Shown one piece after another: positions 46,252-55,360 of a stretch of 64,000 nt of DNA. Below the pieces are notes generated by a model. The model was not told where the DNA came from, made no database searches, and was given only the letters and a program-made list of their open reading frames with translations. Source of the DNA: Streptococcus orisratti DSM 15617 (GTDB lineage: Bacteria > Bacillota > Bacilli > Lactobacillales > Streptococcaceae); NCBI RefSeq assembly GCF_000380105.1, contig NZ_KB904537.1:1-64000 (forward strand). The letters run 5' to 3'. Position 1 is the stretch's first letter. The number at the start of each line of letters is the position of its first letter. Both the position numbers and the translations under genes were made by a program.

Positions 46252-46605
46252 TCAAATAGAATCTATTACCCTCAATTCTATACCTACTGCACCATATTGT
46301 TCTAACTGTTCTCGCGAATAGTAAACTTCCATATCTTCTGGTTTCGCCTCTCTGATACTGCTTTGCGTATACCCACAAGATAATAAATCCAGTTCTTTGT
46401 ATAACTGAGCAAAATTATCAAATATGTGAAGATCTAATACTTGCACCTCGATCGTTTGCGTCTGATTCTCTGTACAATAAAAACGGATGCGATCTCCAAT
46501 TTGTATATACTTGCGCTTCTCATCATAAAGTCGTAGCTCAATGGTCTTCTGACCAGACTTCATCATTTCAAAAGGTTTTGGAGCCAATAACATTTCATGA
46601 ACCAT
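46252..46605 (-). CDS. ASCH domain protein
   Basis: A 117-residue protein starting at the ATG at 46605, one base after the stop of the DUF3013 gene; longer frames run back into that gene. Conserved ASCH features are KPFEMMKSGQKTIELRLYDEKR (about residues 10-31, the RNA-binding loop GxKTxExR) and IQIGDRIRFY. ASCH domains are PUA-like and bind RNA; some cleave RNA or act as amidohydrolases, as with EcYqfB. The specific function here is unknown. Confidence 0.85.
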   Translation of the reverse strand: MVHEMLLAPKPFEMMKSGQKTIELRLYDEKRKYIQIGDRIRFYCTENQTQTIEVQVLDLHIFDNFAQLYKELDLLSCGYTQSSIREAKPEDMEVYYSREQLEQYGAVGIELRVIDSI

Positions 46606-46606
46606 C

Positions 46607-47077
46607 TCAATACCTCGGATAGCCAAAAAATTCTGTTTCTTCCAACTCTGCTCTGCCTTTTTCAAAAGCCTCCGCATCCCAGTCAAGGCCAAAGTCAATG
46701 GCAGTCTCGTCGCTCAGGAAGTCCATGAGGTCATCGAGCCCTTGCGTAGCTATCTTGTTGAGTGTTTGGGCAAAGTAGGCTAAAAACTCACGTGAGAGGC
46801 CCTTCTTAGGATCATAAGGGATAGTCACTAAGTAGTCGTCCGCATCAAACATGGACTTGGCAGGATTATAAAAAAGCACGTAGTCCTCGAAAACAATATC
46901 TTCACTGGACACCTCGCCCTGGTCATCAATGGTTTCGACACCACTAGCATTTTGCGCCTCCAATACAAAGGTCAACTCTACCGCGTGGTTTTTCTTGTCC
47001 CAATCCATAGCATAGTCATAAGCAAAATTCTTATCCATTTCTTCTTCAATTACTGATAAAAAGCCATATTTTGACAT
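46607..47077 (-). CDS. DUF3013 family protein
   Basis: A 156-residue acidic protein (MSKYGFLSVIEEEMDKNFAYDYAMDWDKKNHAVELTF at the start, LDDLMDFLSDETAIDFGLDW and GYPRY at the end). It has no membrane or signal segment. The family is confined to lactic acid bacteria and has no assigned function. It is translated together with the ASCH gene, one base downstream. GAGG precedes its ATG. Confidence 0.8.
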   Translation of the reverse strand: MSKYGFLSVIEEEMDKNFAYDYAMDWDKKNHAVELTFVLEAQNASGVETIDDQGEVSSEDIVFEDYVLFYNPAKSMFDADDYLVTIPYDPKKGLSREFLAYFAQTLNKIATQGLDDLMDFLSDETAIDFGLDWDAEAFEKGRAELEETEFFGYPRY

Positions 47078-47337
47078 TTGTTATCCTCTTCTAAAAATCA
47101 TTTACCCTATTATAACATGATTTTTTCTCACGATAGATATTTTACAGTTCAATTGTCACACGTAATCCCTACTGCTCCAAAAACAGGCTAATTTCCGGCA
47201 ATCAGGTAAAAACACCTAACACTAATCCAAAAAATCATCTCCTCATAGTCTAGCAGTGAAAGAAGCAAGGAAAATCACCTCTATCAGTAACATTTGTGCT
47301 ACAATGACAGTAAGACTTTTGCGAAAAAGGAGAAACT

Positions 47338-47829
47338 ATGATTATTCGACCAATGGAACTGGAAGATATTGACCAAGTCGTTTCTTTGGAAAATATGGTC
47401 TGGACCAGTCACACCACTCCCGCTCCCCTACCAGTGGCATCGCGAGAGAAAATCATTCAACAAGTTGAAATGAACACGCAGTTTTTAGTTGCTCTTGAGG
47501 GGGGAGAGATTGTAGGAGTACTGAATTATGAGGATGCTTATCCCTTTCCAAGCGGTAGCCATATTGTCACTTTTGGCATTGCCGTAGCCAAAGAAAGCCG
47601 TGGTCTTGGTGTTGGACGAAAATTGATTGAAGTATTTTTGAATCAGGCCAGAGAAAACTACAAAAAAGTCGTCATCCATGTCCTCTCTAGCAATCAAGAC
47701 GCACTGCCATTTTACCAGAAACTAGGCTTTAAGCAAGAAGCTCGACTGAAAAATCAATTTTACATTGATGAACATTACGTGGACGATCTAATCTACACCT
47801 ACAACTTGGAGGACAGCTATGCCAGATAA
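47338..47829 (+). CDS. GNAT family N-acetyltransferase
   Basis: A 163-residue single-domain acetyltransferase with MIIRPMELEDIDQVVSLENMVW at the start, the acetyl-CoA loop GIAVAKESRGLGVGRKLIEVF (about residues 83-103, RGLGVG being the R/Q-x-x-G-x-G/A motif) and VLSSNQDALPFYQKLGFKQEA. The acceptor substrate is unknown. It overlaps rarA by 11 bases, so the two are co-translated. Confidence 0.9.
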   Translation: MIIRPMELEDIDQVVSLENMVWTSHTTPAPLPVASREKIIQQVEMNTQFLVALEGGEIVGVLNYEDAYPFPSGSHIVTFGIAVAKESRGLGVGRKLIEVFLNQARENYKKVVIHVLSSNQDALPFYQKLGFKQEARLKNQFYIDEHYVDDLIYTYNLEDSYAR

Positions 47830-49087
47830 TCTTGCGCTTCGCATGCGCCCTAAAGTCATTGACCAAGTCATCGGCCAACAGCATTTGGTCGGCGAGGGGA
47901 AAATCATCCGTCGTATGGTAGAGGCCAACATGCTCTCATCTATGATTCTTTATGGTCCTCCTGGCATTGGAAAGACATCCATCGCCAGTGCTATTGCTGG
48001 GACGACCAAATACGCTTTTCGTACTTTCAATGCAACGACTGACAGCAAAAAGCGTCTTCAAGAAATTGCTGAAGAAGCTAAGTTCTCAGGTGGTCTCGTC
48101 CTACTCTTAGATGAAATCCATCGCCTTGATAAGACTAAACAGGACTTCCTCCTTCCTTTATTAGAAAATGGTCATATTATCATGATTGGGGCAACAACTG
48201 AAAATCCATTCTTTTCAGTGACACCAGCTATTCGCTCACGTGTACAAATTTTTGAACTAGAGCCTCTGTCTATTGATGACATCAAAAAAGCGCTACAGAC
48301 CGCACTGTCGGATCGGGATCGTGGTTTTGCTTTTGACGTTCATCTTGATGAAGAAGCACTGGATTTTATCGCAACAGCAACCAACGGTGATTTGCGTTCA
48401 GCCTTTAATTCTTTGGATTTGGCGGTTATGTCAACACAGGCAGACGACCAAGGTAACCGACATATCACACTAGACACCGTGGAAAATAGTCTCCAGCGCA
48501 GCTATATTACCATGGATAAAGACGGTGATGCTCACTATGATATCCTCTCAGCCTTACAAAAATCTATTCGGGGTTCTGATGTCAATGCTTCCCTCCACTA
48601 CGCTGCACGCTTGATTGAAGCAGGAGACCTTCCAAGCCTAGCTCGCAGGCTGACCGTGATTGCCTATGAGGATATTGGGCTTGCTAATCCTGATGCGCAA
48701 CTTCACACGGTTACGGCCTTAGAAGCCGCACAACGCATCGGTTTTCCTGAAGCACGCATTCTGATTGCCAACGTAGTGATTGATTTGGCTCTATCTCCAA
48801 AATCCAACTCAGCTTATACAGCTATCGATGCCGCCTTGACAGACTTACGAAAATCTGGCAACTTACCCATTCCAAGACACTTGCGCGATGGTCACTATTC
48901 TGGTAGTAAAGAACTAGGCAATGCTCAAGACTACAAGTATCCTCATGCTTACCCCGAAAAATGGGTCAAACAACAATATTTACCCGATCAGCTATTGGGA
49001 AGAAACTATTTTAAAGCCAGTGATACCGGAAAATATGAACGAGCATTAGGAGCCAATAAAGAGCGAATTGACAGACTTTCTGACTAA
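47819..49087 (+). CDS. rarA: Replication-associated recombination protein RarA (MgsA)
   Basis: A 422-residue AAA+ ATPase acting at stalled replication forks. Walker A GPPGIGKTSIASAIA (about residues 46-60), Walker B LVLLLDEIHRLDKT, sensor 1 GATTENPFF and arginine finger region AIRSRVQIFEL are present. The C-terminal tetramerisation domain shows SARHYPYPHAYPEKWVKQQY-like features (DYKYPHAYPEKWV). Start ATG at 47819, overlapping the acetyltransferase gene. Confidence 0.96.
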   Translation: MPDNLALRMRPKVIDQVIGQQHLVGEGKIIRRMVEANMLSSMILYGPPGIGKTSIASAIAGTTKYAFRTFNATTDSKKRLQEIAEEAKFSGGLVLLLDEIHRLDKTKQDFLLPLLENGHIIMIGATTENPFFSVTPAIRSRVQIFELEPLSIDDIKKALQTALSDRDRGFAFDVHLDEEALDFIATATNGDLRSAFNSLDLAVMSTQADDQGNRHITLDTVENSLQRSYITMDKDGDAHYDILSALQKSIRGSDVNASLHYAARLIEAGDLPSLARRLTVIAYEDIGLANPDAQLHTVTALEAAQRIGFPEARILIANVVIDLALSPKSNSAYTAIDAALTDLRKSGNLPIPRHLRDGHYSGSKELGNAQDYKYPHAYPEKWVKQQYLPDQLLGRNYFKASDTGKYERALGANKERIDRLSD

Positions 49088-49137
49088 CTACTCTGAAAAT
49101 GTTTCAGCAAGCGATTGCAAAAAATTGAATTTACCCC

Positions 49138-49165
49138 TTGAAATTTTTTCAAAAAATGATATGAT
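49138..49165 (+). promoter_or_regulatory. Promoter of the probable 6S RNA
   Basis: TTGAAA (49138-49143) and TATGAT (49160-49165) are 16 bases apart, placing the start near 49172. Confidence 0.7.
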
Positions 49166-49171
49166 AATGGT

Positions 49172-49367
49172 ACAGATAAATTGCTGTGGCATACGAATCC
49201 ATACCAATGTGTTGACCGACTATTTTTTTGTATTTTAGGGAAACAAAAGTCTTCCTCTAGTTTGCAGGCCGTTACACGCGGAAGCTACTTTAAGAGGAGC
49301 GAGTTGCCCACCTGCTTTATTGCGCGGGTTCAATACAAAACATGGATCACCGGTGCCAATACAGCTT
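49172..49367 (+). ncRNA. ssrS: Probable 6S RNA
   Basis: The ~195-nt non-coding stretch folds end to end as one rod. GCTGTGGCA (49183) pairs with TGCCAATACAGC (49354), AATCCAT with ATGGATC, and GTGTTGA with TCAATAC. Inner helices surround an unpaired centre. This long hairpin with a central bubble is the form of 6S RNA, which mimics an open promoter and sequesters sigma-A polymerase. It follows rarA, has its own promoter and lacks an open frame. Ends are approximate, and identification is by shape rather than by a covariance search. Confidence 0.7.
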
Positions 49368-49369
49368 AC

Positions 49370-49443
49370 TCCTTCCTTAGCTCAGTTGGTAGAGCAGTGG
49401 ACTCTTAATCCATGGGTCGTAGGTTCGAGCCCTACAGGGAGGA
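49370..49443 (+). tRNA. tRNA-Lys (CTT anticodon)
   Basis: Cloverleaf parts are all visible: acceptor TCCTTCC/GGGAGGA, D-loop TAGCTCAGTTGGTAGAGCA, anticodon stem-loop GTGGACTCTTAATCCAT with anticodon CTT, and T-arm GTAGGTTCGAGCCCTAC. No encoded CCA. It stands 3 bases behind the 6S-like RNA and is probably processed from the same transcript. Confidence 0.96.
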
Positions 49444-49460
49444 TTTTTCAAACTACTATT

Positions 49461-49490
49461 AACCTTGTTAAATCAAGGTTTTTTCTTTTT
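49461..49490 (+). terminator. Terminator behind tRNA-Lys
   Basis: A perfect 7-bp stem AACCTTG/CAAGGTT with a 6-base loop is followed by TTTTCTTTTT. Confidence 0.8.
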
Positions 49491-49516
49491 ACCACCTTTA
49501 TGGGTCTTTCAGTTTG

Positions 49517-49562
49517 CTTTTAGTACTAGGCAACGAGTTGCAGGCAGTGCTGGAGTACGGCA
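49517..49562. repeat. 46-bp dispersed BOX-like repeat, copy 2
   Basis: Matches 8084-8129 with two substitutions. The remaining 49563-49818 shows no supported gene; a frame opening at 49678 has no ribosome binding site. Confidence 0.75.
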
Positions 49563-49819
49563 TGGCGATTTCAAATAATCATGAATCAGTTGAAGTTTGA
49601 AATAAGGAAACGAAAATTCTTCATTCATCGAAGTCATAAAAGAAAAACTAATTGACTATAAAAGGTTATCTTACCCAGTGAAGTTCATCTACAGCTTTCT
49701 GTTTCTATACAAAGTCAGACCAGAAAATGCTGATAGAGGTAGACTTAAGGCTCATCAATTAAGTCAACAACATCTGAATCTGATTTTTGAAATGTATTAC
49801 CTTTACAATAGCCAAATCA

Positions 49820-49847
49820 AAACCGCAAAGCATAATCTTTGCGGTTT
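49820..49847. terminator. Terminator of the alcohol dehydrogenase gene
   Basis: A perfect 11-bp stem AAACCGCAAAG/CTTTGCGGTTT with a 6-base loop. On the minus strand it lies 20 bases behind the stop at 49867. Confidence 0.85.
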
Positions 49848-49866
49848 CTATCTTTCTACTACACTA

Positions 49867-51018
49867 TTAAAAAAGTTCTTTATAGAAAGCAATGGTTTCC
49901 TCTAAGGTTGGCATAAAGGGATTACCCGGAGCACAGGCATCAATCAGCGCATTCTTAGACAAATATCCAAAGTCGAATTCTTCTTCCTTGATGTCCAATT
50001 CTGTTAATTTTTTTGGAATGCCAACAGTTTCAGACAATTTTTCAATTTCTGAGATGGCATAGGCCGCACATTCTTGATCGCTTTTTCCTTCTGTATGAAG
50101 TCCTAGAGCTTTAGCCACATTGCGGAAAGCTTCAGGAACACGTTTGGCATTTTCTTTTTCCACAACTGGTAAAATCATGGCACAGCAGACCCCATGTGGC
50201 AAATTGTAAACAGCTCCTAATTGATGTGCCATAGAATGCACATAACCCAGTCCAGCATTATTAAATGCCATACCGCCAAGAAAAATAGCATTAACCATCG
50301 CTTCTCGAGCTTCAATATCTTGACCATTGGCAACAGCCCGAGGCAGGTATTCTTTGATGAGTTCAATAGCACCAATAGATAATTTCTTAGTCACATCGTA
50401 GGCACCCGGGGTAACTAAAGCTTCAATGGCGTGGGTTAAGGCATCCATCCCCGTAGCTGCGGTCAGAGCAGCTGGTTTTGATAACATAAGTTCAGGATCA
50501 TTGACAGAGAGCAAGGCAAGGCTGTTTTTGTCAACCATGACCATCTTGACCTTACGTTCTTCATCAGTGATAACATAATTGATGGTGATTTCTGCCGAAG
50601 TACCAGCAGTCGTATTGATTGCAACAACTGGTAGCCCTTTATTGGTTGATTTGTGTAGCCCCTCAAGTTCTTGTGGTGTCATATCATTAGTTGCCATGAT
50701 AGAAATACAACTAGCCGCATCCTGTGGCGATCCACCACCGACTGAGATGATAAAGTCGCAATCATTTTTCCTCAAGATATCTAGGCCGTCATAGGCATTT
50801 TTACAAGTAGGATTTGGTTCCACGTCGCTAAAAATCACATAAGCAATCCCTTCAGCATCTAGCGGAGCCGTTACTTTTGGTAAAATCTCACTGTTGGCAA
50901 TAAAATGGTCAGTCACCAAAAGTGCTTTCTTGTACCCTAATTCCTTGATATGACCGCCGATTTCTTTGACCACACCGCGACCAATCAGATTGACTGCTGG
51001 AACATAAAACACTGACAT
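49867..51018 (-). CDS. Iron-containing alcohol dehydrogenase
   Basis: A 383-residue enzyme from the ATG at 51018 with GGAGG upstream. The NAD site is SVGGGSPQDAASCISI (about residues 96-111), followed by NTTAGTSAEITINYVIT. Metal ligands are in ATGMDALTHAIEALVTPGAYDVT and GLGYVHSMAHQLGAVYNLPHGVCCA. The family includes 1,3-propanediol, lactaldehyde and butanol dehydrogenases; residues that would decide the substrate are not obvious. A cre-like box upstream suggests carbon catabolite control, in line with a fermentative role. Confidence 0.93.
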   Translation of the reverse strand: MSVFYVPAVNLIGRGVVKEIGGHIKELGYKKALLVTDHFIANSEILPKVTAPLDAEGIAYVIFSDVEPNPTCKNAYDGLDILRKNDCDFIISVGGGSPQDAASCISIMATNDMTPQELEGLHKSTNKGLPVVAINTTAGTSAEITINYVITDEERKVKMVMVDKNSLALLSVNDPELMLSKPAALTAATGMDALTHAIEALVTPGAYDVTKKLSIGAIELIKEYLPRAVANGQDIEAREAMVNAIFLGGMAFNNAGLGYVHSMAHQLGAVYNLPHGVCCAMILPVVEKENAKRVPEAFRNVAKALGLHTEGKSDQECAAYAISEIEKLSETVGIPKKLTELDIKEEEFDFGYLSKNALIDACAPGNPFMPTLEETIAFYKELF

Positions 51019-51072
51019 TAGAATTCCTCCATTCTTTTCAGGCATAGCCCTTTGTTATTATTTAATCCAAAA

Positions 51073-51086
51073 AGAAATCGTTTACA
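51073..51086 (-). promoter_or_regulatory. cre-like site upstream of the alcohol dehydrogenase
   Basis: Read on the minus strand, TGTAAACGATTTCT matches the catabolite-responsive consensus TGWAANCGNTNWCA at all but the final base. The same 14-mer stands in front of galM. Confidence 0.65.
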
Positions 51087-51190
51087 TCGTTAGTTTACCA
51101 CTTCCACAAAATATAACAAGTAAAAATGTTAAGGTCTTTTCTGTGTCAATTCTGCCGTTACTCCTAGTTGCCAATGGAAGAGACAGCGAA

Positions 51191-52225
51191 TTAGCTGGAA
51201 CTGCGATACTCAAAGGCAATATGATAGATTTTTTCTTGACCAGGCCTCAAAACAATATCGCCAAATCCCTGATGATTGATAGCATCTGGCAAGAATTGAG
51301 CCTCTAGAGCCACAGCTTCAAATTCCTTAGCTGCTCTGCCTTTGTCCCGCGATGGAAAAATTCCATCTGAAATACCACCCATAGTGTAGATGACCCAAGC
51401 ATTTCTGTCCGAATAAAGCGCTAATTGGTCACCACTGTCTTGGTCTTTGAGAATTCCAAGAGGACTTTCCATATTAGGACTGACTACAAAGGCATCATCA
51501 TAACCACCGATTTTCATAAGTGACTGACCAAGGTTTTGGCCATTTCTAAAATCGTAGGCTGTTCCTGTAGGATCCACCTGTTTCCCTGTCGGAATCAGAT
51601 CATCCCGAGTTTCTAAGTAGGCATCTGCTGCTAAAGTCAAATGGTGACTAGTCAAATCTTGACGGTCAGACAGATTGACATAGACATGATTAGTTGGGTT
51701 AAAAAGTGTTGGTTGACTGGCCTGAGAGCCTTTGTAAGTGATTGTTAGACGGTTGGCATTGTCCAAGCTAAACCGCACCTCTACTTTCATATCACCAGGA
51801 AAACCATCAAGTGCTTCTTTGGGTTCATAGGTCATAATGAGAGTGACTTTGTCCTTGCTTTCCTCTACATCATAATCCCAAACTTGCTTATGAAAGCCCT
51901 GATTACCTCCATGCAGACAATTTCCTTTTTCATTCTGGGGAACGGAAAAAACTTTCCCATCTATTTCAAAACGACCACTATCAATTCTGCCTGCGACACG
52001 CCCAATTGACTGACCAGCACAAAGACCGTTGGTCAAATAAGTACTTGGTTGGTCAAAACCAATAATAAGATTTTTCTTCCCACCATTTGCTCTAGGCACC
52101 AGAAATTCTTGCCACGTTGCTCCCAATGTTAAAAACGAGGCTTCAATTCCGAAATCATTGACCAATGTGATTTTATGAATAGCTTTAGATGCAATAGTTT
52201 CAATTAGTTGAGTTTTAATTTTCAT
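51191..52225 (-). CDS. galM: Aldose 1-epimerase
   Basis: A 344-residue galactose mutarotase. Visible active-site blocks are QSIGRVAGRIDSGRFEIDGK, the LHGG loop (NEKGNCLHGGNQGFHKQVW), and FNPTNHVYVNLS with the catalytic His near residue 180. Late EAVALEAQFLPDAINH (residues ~295-320) contains the catalytic glutamate. It interconverts the anomers of galactose and glucose and is useful beside sugar importers. It is monocistronic, with a cre-like site upstream. Confidence 0.94.
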   Translation of the reverse strand: MKIKTQLIETIASKAIHKITLVNDFGIEASFLTLGATWQEFLVPRANGGKKNLIIGFDQPSTYLTNGLCAGQSIGRVAGRIDSGRFEIDGKVFSVPQNEKGNCLHGGNQGFHKQVWDYDVEESKDKVTLIMTYEPKEALDGFPGDMKVEVRFSLDNANRLTITYKGSQASQPTLFNPTNHVYVNLSDRQDLTSHHLTLAADAYLETRDDLIPTGKQVDPTGTAYDFRNGQNLGQSLMKIGGYDDAFVVSPNMESPLGILKDQDSGDQLALYSDRNAWVIYTMGGISDGIFPSRDKGRAAKEFEAVALEAQFLPDAINHQGFGDIVLRPGQEKIYHIAFEYRSSS

Positions 52226-52276
52226 AATCTCTCCCTTACCTTCATTCTTCTTTATTTTACTCTTTTCATATTTTCT

Positions 52277-52290
52277 TGTAAACGATTTCT
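52277..52290. promoter_or_regulatory. cre-like site upstream of galM
   Basis: TGTAAACGATTTCT on the plus strand, identical to the site before the alcohol dehydrogenase; it lies about 52 bases from the galM start. Confidence 0.65.
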
Positions 52291-52333
52291 TAGCGGATTA
52301 AGTGAATTTTTACTAAATATTTCAAACATTGTT

Positions 52334-52366
52334 AAAAAAGGTTGGGCTAAATGTCCCAACCTTTCT
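52334..52366 (-). terminator. Terminator of leuS
   Basis: On the minus strand AAGGTTGGG pairs with CCCAACCTT around a 7-base loop and runs into TTTT; it lies about 75 bases behind the leuS stop. Confidence 0.8.
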
Positions 52367-52437
52367 TCAGTCTTTTCCTCATGTTTTAAGCCTTACTTCG
52401 TCAATCACAAAGCCCCTGCTTAGAACATTAATCTATC

Positions 52438-54939
52438 CTATTTCACTACAATATTAACCAGTTTATTTGGTACTGCAATGACTTTGACAATATCTTTACC
52501 TGCGATGTCGACTTTAATTTTATCGTTAGCAAGCGCTAGTGCTTCTAGCTCTTCACGGCTGGCATCTTTTGGAACCACGAGTTTAGCACGAACTTTGCCC
52601 TTGATTTGGACAACGATTTCCACTTCGCTTTCTACTAGCTTGCTTTCGTCCCATGTTGGCCAAGCGACATAACTGATTGATTCACCAGTATTTACTAGAC
52701 CTTGCCAGAGTTCTTCTGCCAAGTGTGGCGCAAATGGGGCAATCAATTGGACAAAGCCTTTAGCGTAGTCAACATAGAGTTTATCTTCTTTGTTGGCGGC
52801 ATTGACAAAGACCATGAGCTGAGCGATAGCCGTGTTGAATTTCAGGTCTTCAATATGCTCTGTCACCGTCTTCACAGTTTCATTGTAAACTTTATCAAGC
52901 GCTCCGCTATTTTCCGCCACAAGCTCCTTGGTCGTCAAGAGGCGGTAAACACGGTCAAGGAACTTACGGCTGCCCTCGAGGCCTTCTTCTGACCAAGCGA
53001 TTGACGCATCAAGTGGACCCATAAACATCTCGTAGACACGGAGAGTATCCGCACCGAACTGCTCGACCACATCATCTGGGTTAACCACATTTTTAAGAGA
53101 CTTAGACATCTTAGCAGGTGCCTGCTCCAACTCCTCACCAGTTTCGATGTTGAAGAAAGAACCATCGCGTTTTTCCACCTTATCGGTCGCTACAAGGGCA
53201 CCACGGCTGTCGCGGTAGCTAGTTCCCAAAATCATGCCCTGGTTAAAGAGTTTTTGGAATGGCTCTTTGGTTGGCACAACGCCAAGGTCATAGAGGAACT
53301 TGTGCCAGAAGCGAGCATAAAGCAAGTGAAGAACCGCATGCTCCGCCCCACCGATGTAGATGTCCACTGGCAACCAAGCTTTGAGAAGCTCCTCGTCTGC
53401 CAATTTCTCATCGTTGTGTGGGTCGATATAGCGGAGGTAGTACCAGCTAGAACCCGCCCATTGTGGCATGGTGTTGGTCTCACGGCGACCTTTGACACCG
53501 TCTTCACGCACCACTTCCAACCAGTCTGTCAAGTTAGCAAGAGGTGACTCCCCTGTACCTGACGGCTTGATGTCTGAGGTTTTTGGCAATACCAGAGGTA
53601 ACTCACTTTCAGGTACTGCTGTGGAAGTGCCATCTTCCCAATGGATGATTGGGATCGGCTCACCCCAATAACGTTGACGGCTGAAGAGCCAGTCACGGAG
53701 GCGGTAAGAAATTTTCTCCTGACCGAGACCATTTTCTTCCAACCAAGCCACCATTTTGGCAATGGCTTCTTCCTTGTTGAGACCATCTAGGAAGTCCGAG
53801 TTGATGTGAAGACCATCTTCTGTATAAGGCGCTTCTTCTACATTGCCACCTTCCAAAACTGGAATGATGTCCAAGCCAAATTGTTTAGCAAATGCCCAGT
53901 CACGCTCGTCATGGGCAGGAACAGCCATGATAGCACCTGTTCCGTAGCTAACCAGCACGTAGTCTGAAATCCAGATTGGAATTTCACGACCATTGACAGG
54001 GTTAATCGCGTAAGCACCTGTCCAAACACCTGTCTTGTCTTTGGCAAGGTCTGTACGAGCAAGGTCTGATTTGAGAGAAGCTTGGCGTTTGTACTCTGCT
54101 ACTGCTTCTGCTTGCTCTGGCGATGTGATGCTATCAACCAAGTCATGCTCAGGGGCAAGGACAGCGTAGGTCGCACCAAATAGGGTATCTGGACGAGTTG
54201 TGAAAACAGTGAAGTCCTTGTCTGTGTCCTTAATCTTGAAGGTCACATTGGCACCAGTTGACTTACCAATCCAGTTGCGCTGCATATCCTTGATAGACTC
54301 TGGCCAATCAACTTCTTCCAAATCATTGAGCAAACGCTCTGCATAGGCAGTGATTTTCAGCATCCATTGACGCATTGGCTTGCGGACAACTGGATAACCA
54401 CCACGTTCAGACGTTCCGTCAGGAAGGACCTCTTCGTTGGCGATAGCTGTTCCCAATTCTTCTACCCAGTTTACAGGCACTTCTGCCTCGTAGGCTAGGC
54501 CTTTTTCATACAACTTAGTGAAAATCCACTGAGTCCACTTGTAGTAGTTAGGGTCAGTCGTATTAACCTCACGGTCCCAGTCGTAAGAAAAGCCAAGGGC
54601 GTTAATCTGACGCTTGAAGTTGGCAATGTTTTCAGCTGTAAAGTCAGCTGGGTCATTTCCCGTGTCCATAGCGTATTGCTCCGCTGGCAGACCAAAGGCA
54701 TCCCACCCCATTGGGTGAAGGACGTTGCAGCCTTGGGCACGCTTGTAACGGCTGAGAATGTCCGTCGCCGTATAGCCCTCAGGGTGACCAACGTGCAAGC
54801 CCGCACCAGACGGATAAGGGAACATATCTAGGGCATAAAAGTTTGGCTTTTCTGCATCTGTTCCCGTCTTAAAAGTATGATTTTTTGCCCAAAATTCCTG
54901 CCATTTGGGCTCAATGTCTTTGTGATTGTAAGTTGCCAT
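52438..54939 (-). CDS. leuS: Leucyl-tRNA synthetase
   Basis: An 833-residue class I synthetase from the ATG at 54939 ([17 protein letters not shown]). HIGH motif as [15 protein letters not shown] (about residues 43-57). The CP1 editing domain has the [12 protein letters not shown] threonine-rich site (about 245), and the KMSKS loop is [14 protein letters not shown] (about 622). The anticodon-binding domain and C-terminal domain follow. Charges tRNA-Leu and edits norvaline and isoleucine. No T-box leader was found in the ~400-base upstream gap. Confidence 0.98.
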   Translation of the reverse strand: MATYNHKDIEPKWQEFWAKNHTFKTGTDAEKPNFYALDMFPYPSGAGLHVGHPEGYTATDILSRYKRAQGCNVLHPMGWDAFGLPAEQYAMDTGNDPADFTAENIANFKRQINALGFSYDWDREVNTTDPNYYKWTQWIFTKLYEKGLAYEAEVPVNWVEELGTAIANEEVLPDGTSERGGYPVVRKPMRQWMLKITAYAERLLNDLEEVDWPESIKDMQRNWIGKSTGANVTFKIKDTDKDFTVFTTRPDTLFGATYAVLAPEHDLVDSITSPEQAEAVAEYKRQASLKSDLARTDLAKDKTGVWTGAYAINPVNGREIPIWISDYVLVSYGTGAIMAVPAHDERDWAFAKQFGLDIIPVLEGGNVEEAPYTEDGLHINSDFLDGLNKEEAIAKMVAWLEENGLGQEKISYRLRDWLFSRQRYWGEPIPIIHWEDGTSTAVPESELPLVLPKTSDIKPSGTGESPLANLTDWLEVVREDGVKGRRETNTMPQWAGSSWYYLRYIDPHNDEKLADEELLKAWLPVDIYIGGAEHAVLHLLYARFWHKFLYDLGVVPTKEPFQKLFNQGMILGTSYRDSRGALVATDKVEKRDGSFFNIETGEELEQAPAKMSKSLKNVVNPDDVVEQFGADTLRVYEMFMGPLDASIAWSEEGLEGSRKFLDRVYRLLTTKELVAENSGALDKVYNETVKTVTEHIEDLKFNTAIAQLMVFVNAANKEDKLYVDYAKGFVQLIAPFAPHLAEELWQGLVNTGESISYVAWPTWDESKLVESEVEIVVQIKGKVRAKLVVPKDASREELEALALANDKIKVDIAGKDIVKVIAVPNKLVNIVVK

Positions 54940-55080
54940 TTTGAAAATCTCTCCCAAAAATATAGTCCTTATTATTATAGCACGAAATGCGGATAGAAAA
55001 AAGAGAGCATATCAAAAAACCACAATATAAAAGCGAGACAAACAGGCCGAAGAGATTCCCTGACTTCCTTTAAAAAATAA

Positions 55081-55122
55081 ACAGCACCCCAAAAATTAGA
55101 CTAAATACTATCGGGGTGCTGT
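55081..55122. terminator. Hairpin between the amylase operon and leuS
   Basis: A perfect 10-bp stem ACAGCACCCC/GGGGTGCTGT with a 22-base loop. It lies 240 bases behind the CGTase-like gene on the minus strand. The rest of 54958-55360 shows nothing else I can assign. Confidence 0.55.
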
Positions 55123-55360
55123 GTATATTCATACACTGATTTTTTATCTTTTTATAAACCTTCAGTTTTTCTTTTATTACTACAATGAATAGGAGGTCAA
55201 ACAAAAAGTCCTTCTTCACTCTTCGTGGTTCGTATGAACATCTCAGCATAGCGATTTATTGCAGATTTGTTCGTGGTATTTCTCACATCCACTACTCTCT
55301 CCCAAAACTGACGGAGCTAATACTACAAGCAAACTGAATAACTATATAATACAACCACTA

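Noticed and set aside
49678-49905. Plus-strand frame of 75 codons between tRNA-Lys and the alcohol dehydrogenase
   Set aside because: No ribosome binding site. It runs through the clear hairpin terminator at 49820-49847 and into the dehydrogenase gene, so it is probably not coding.
54940-55360. T-box riboswitch upstream of leuS
   Set aside because: The conserved T-box sequence (AGGGTGGNACCGCG) and a specifier hairpin are absent. The only strong hairpin lies far upstream and reads as a stop for the amylase operon.
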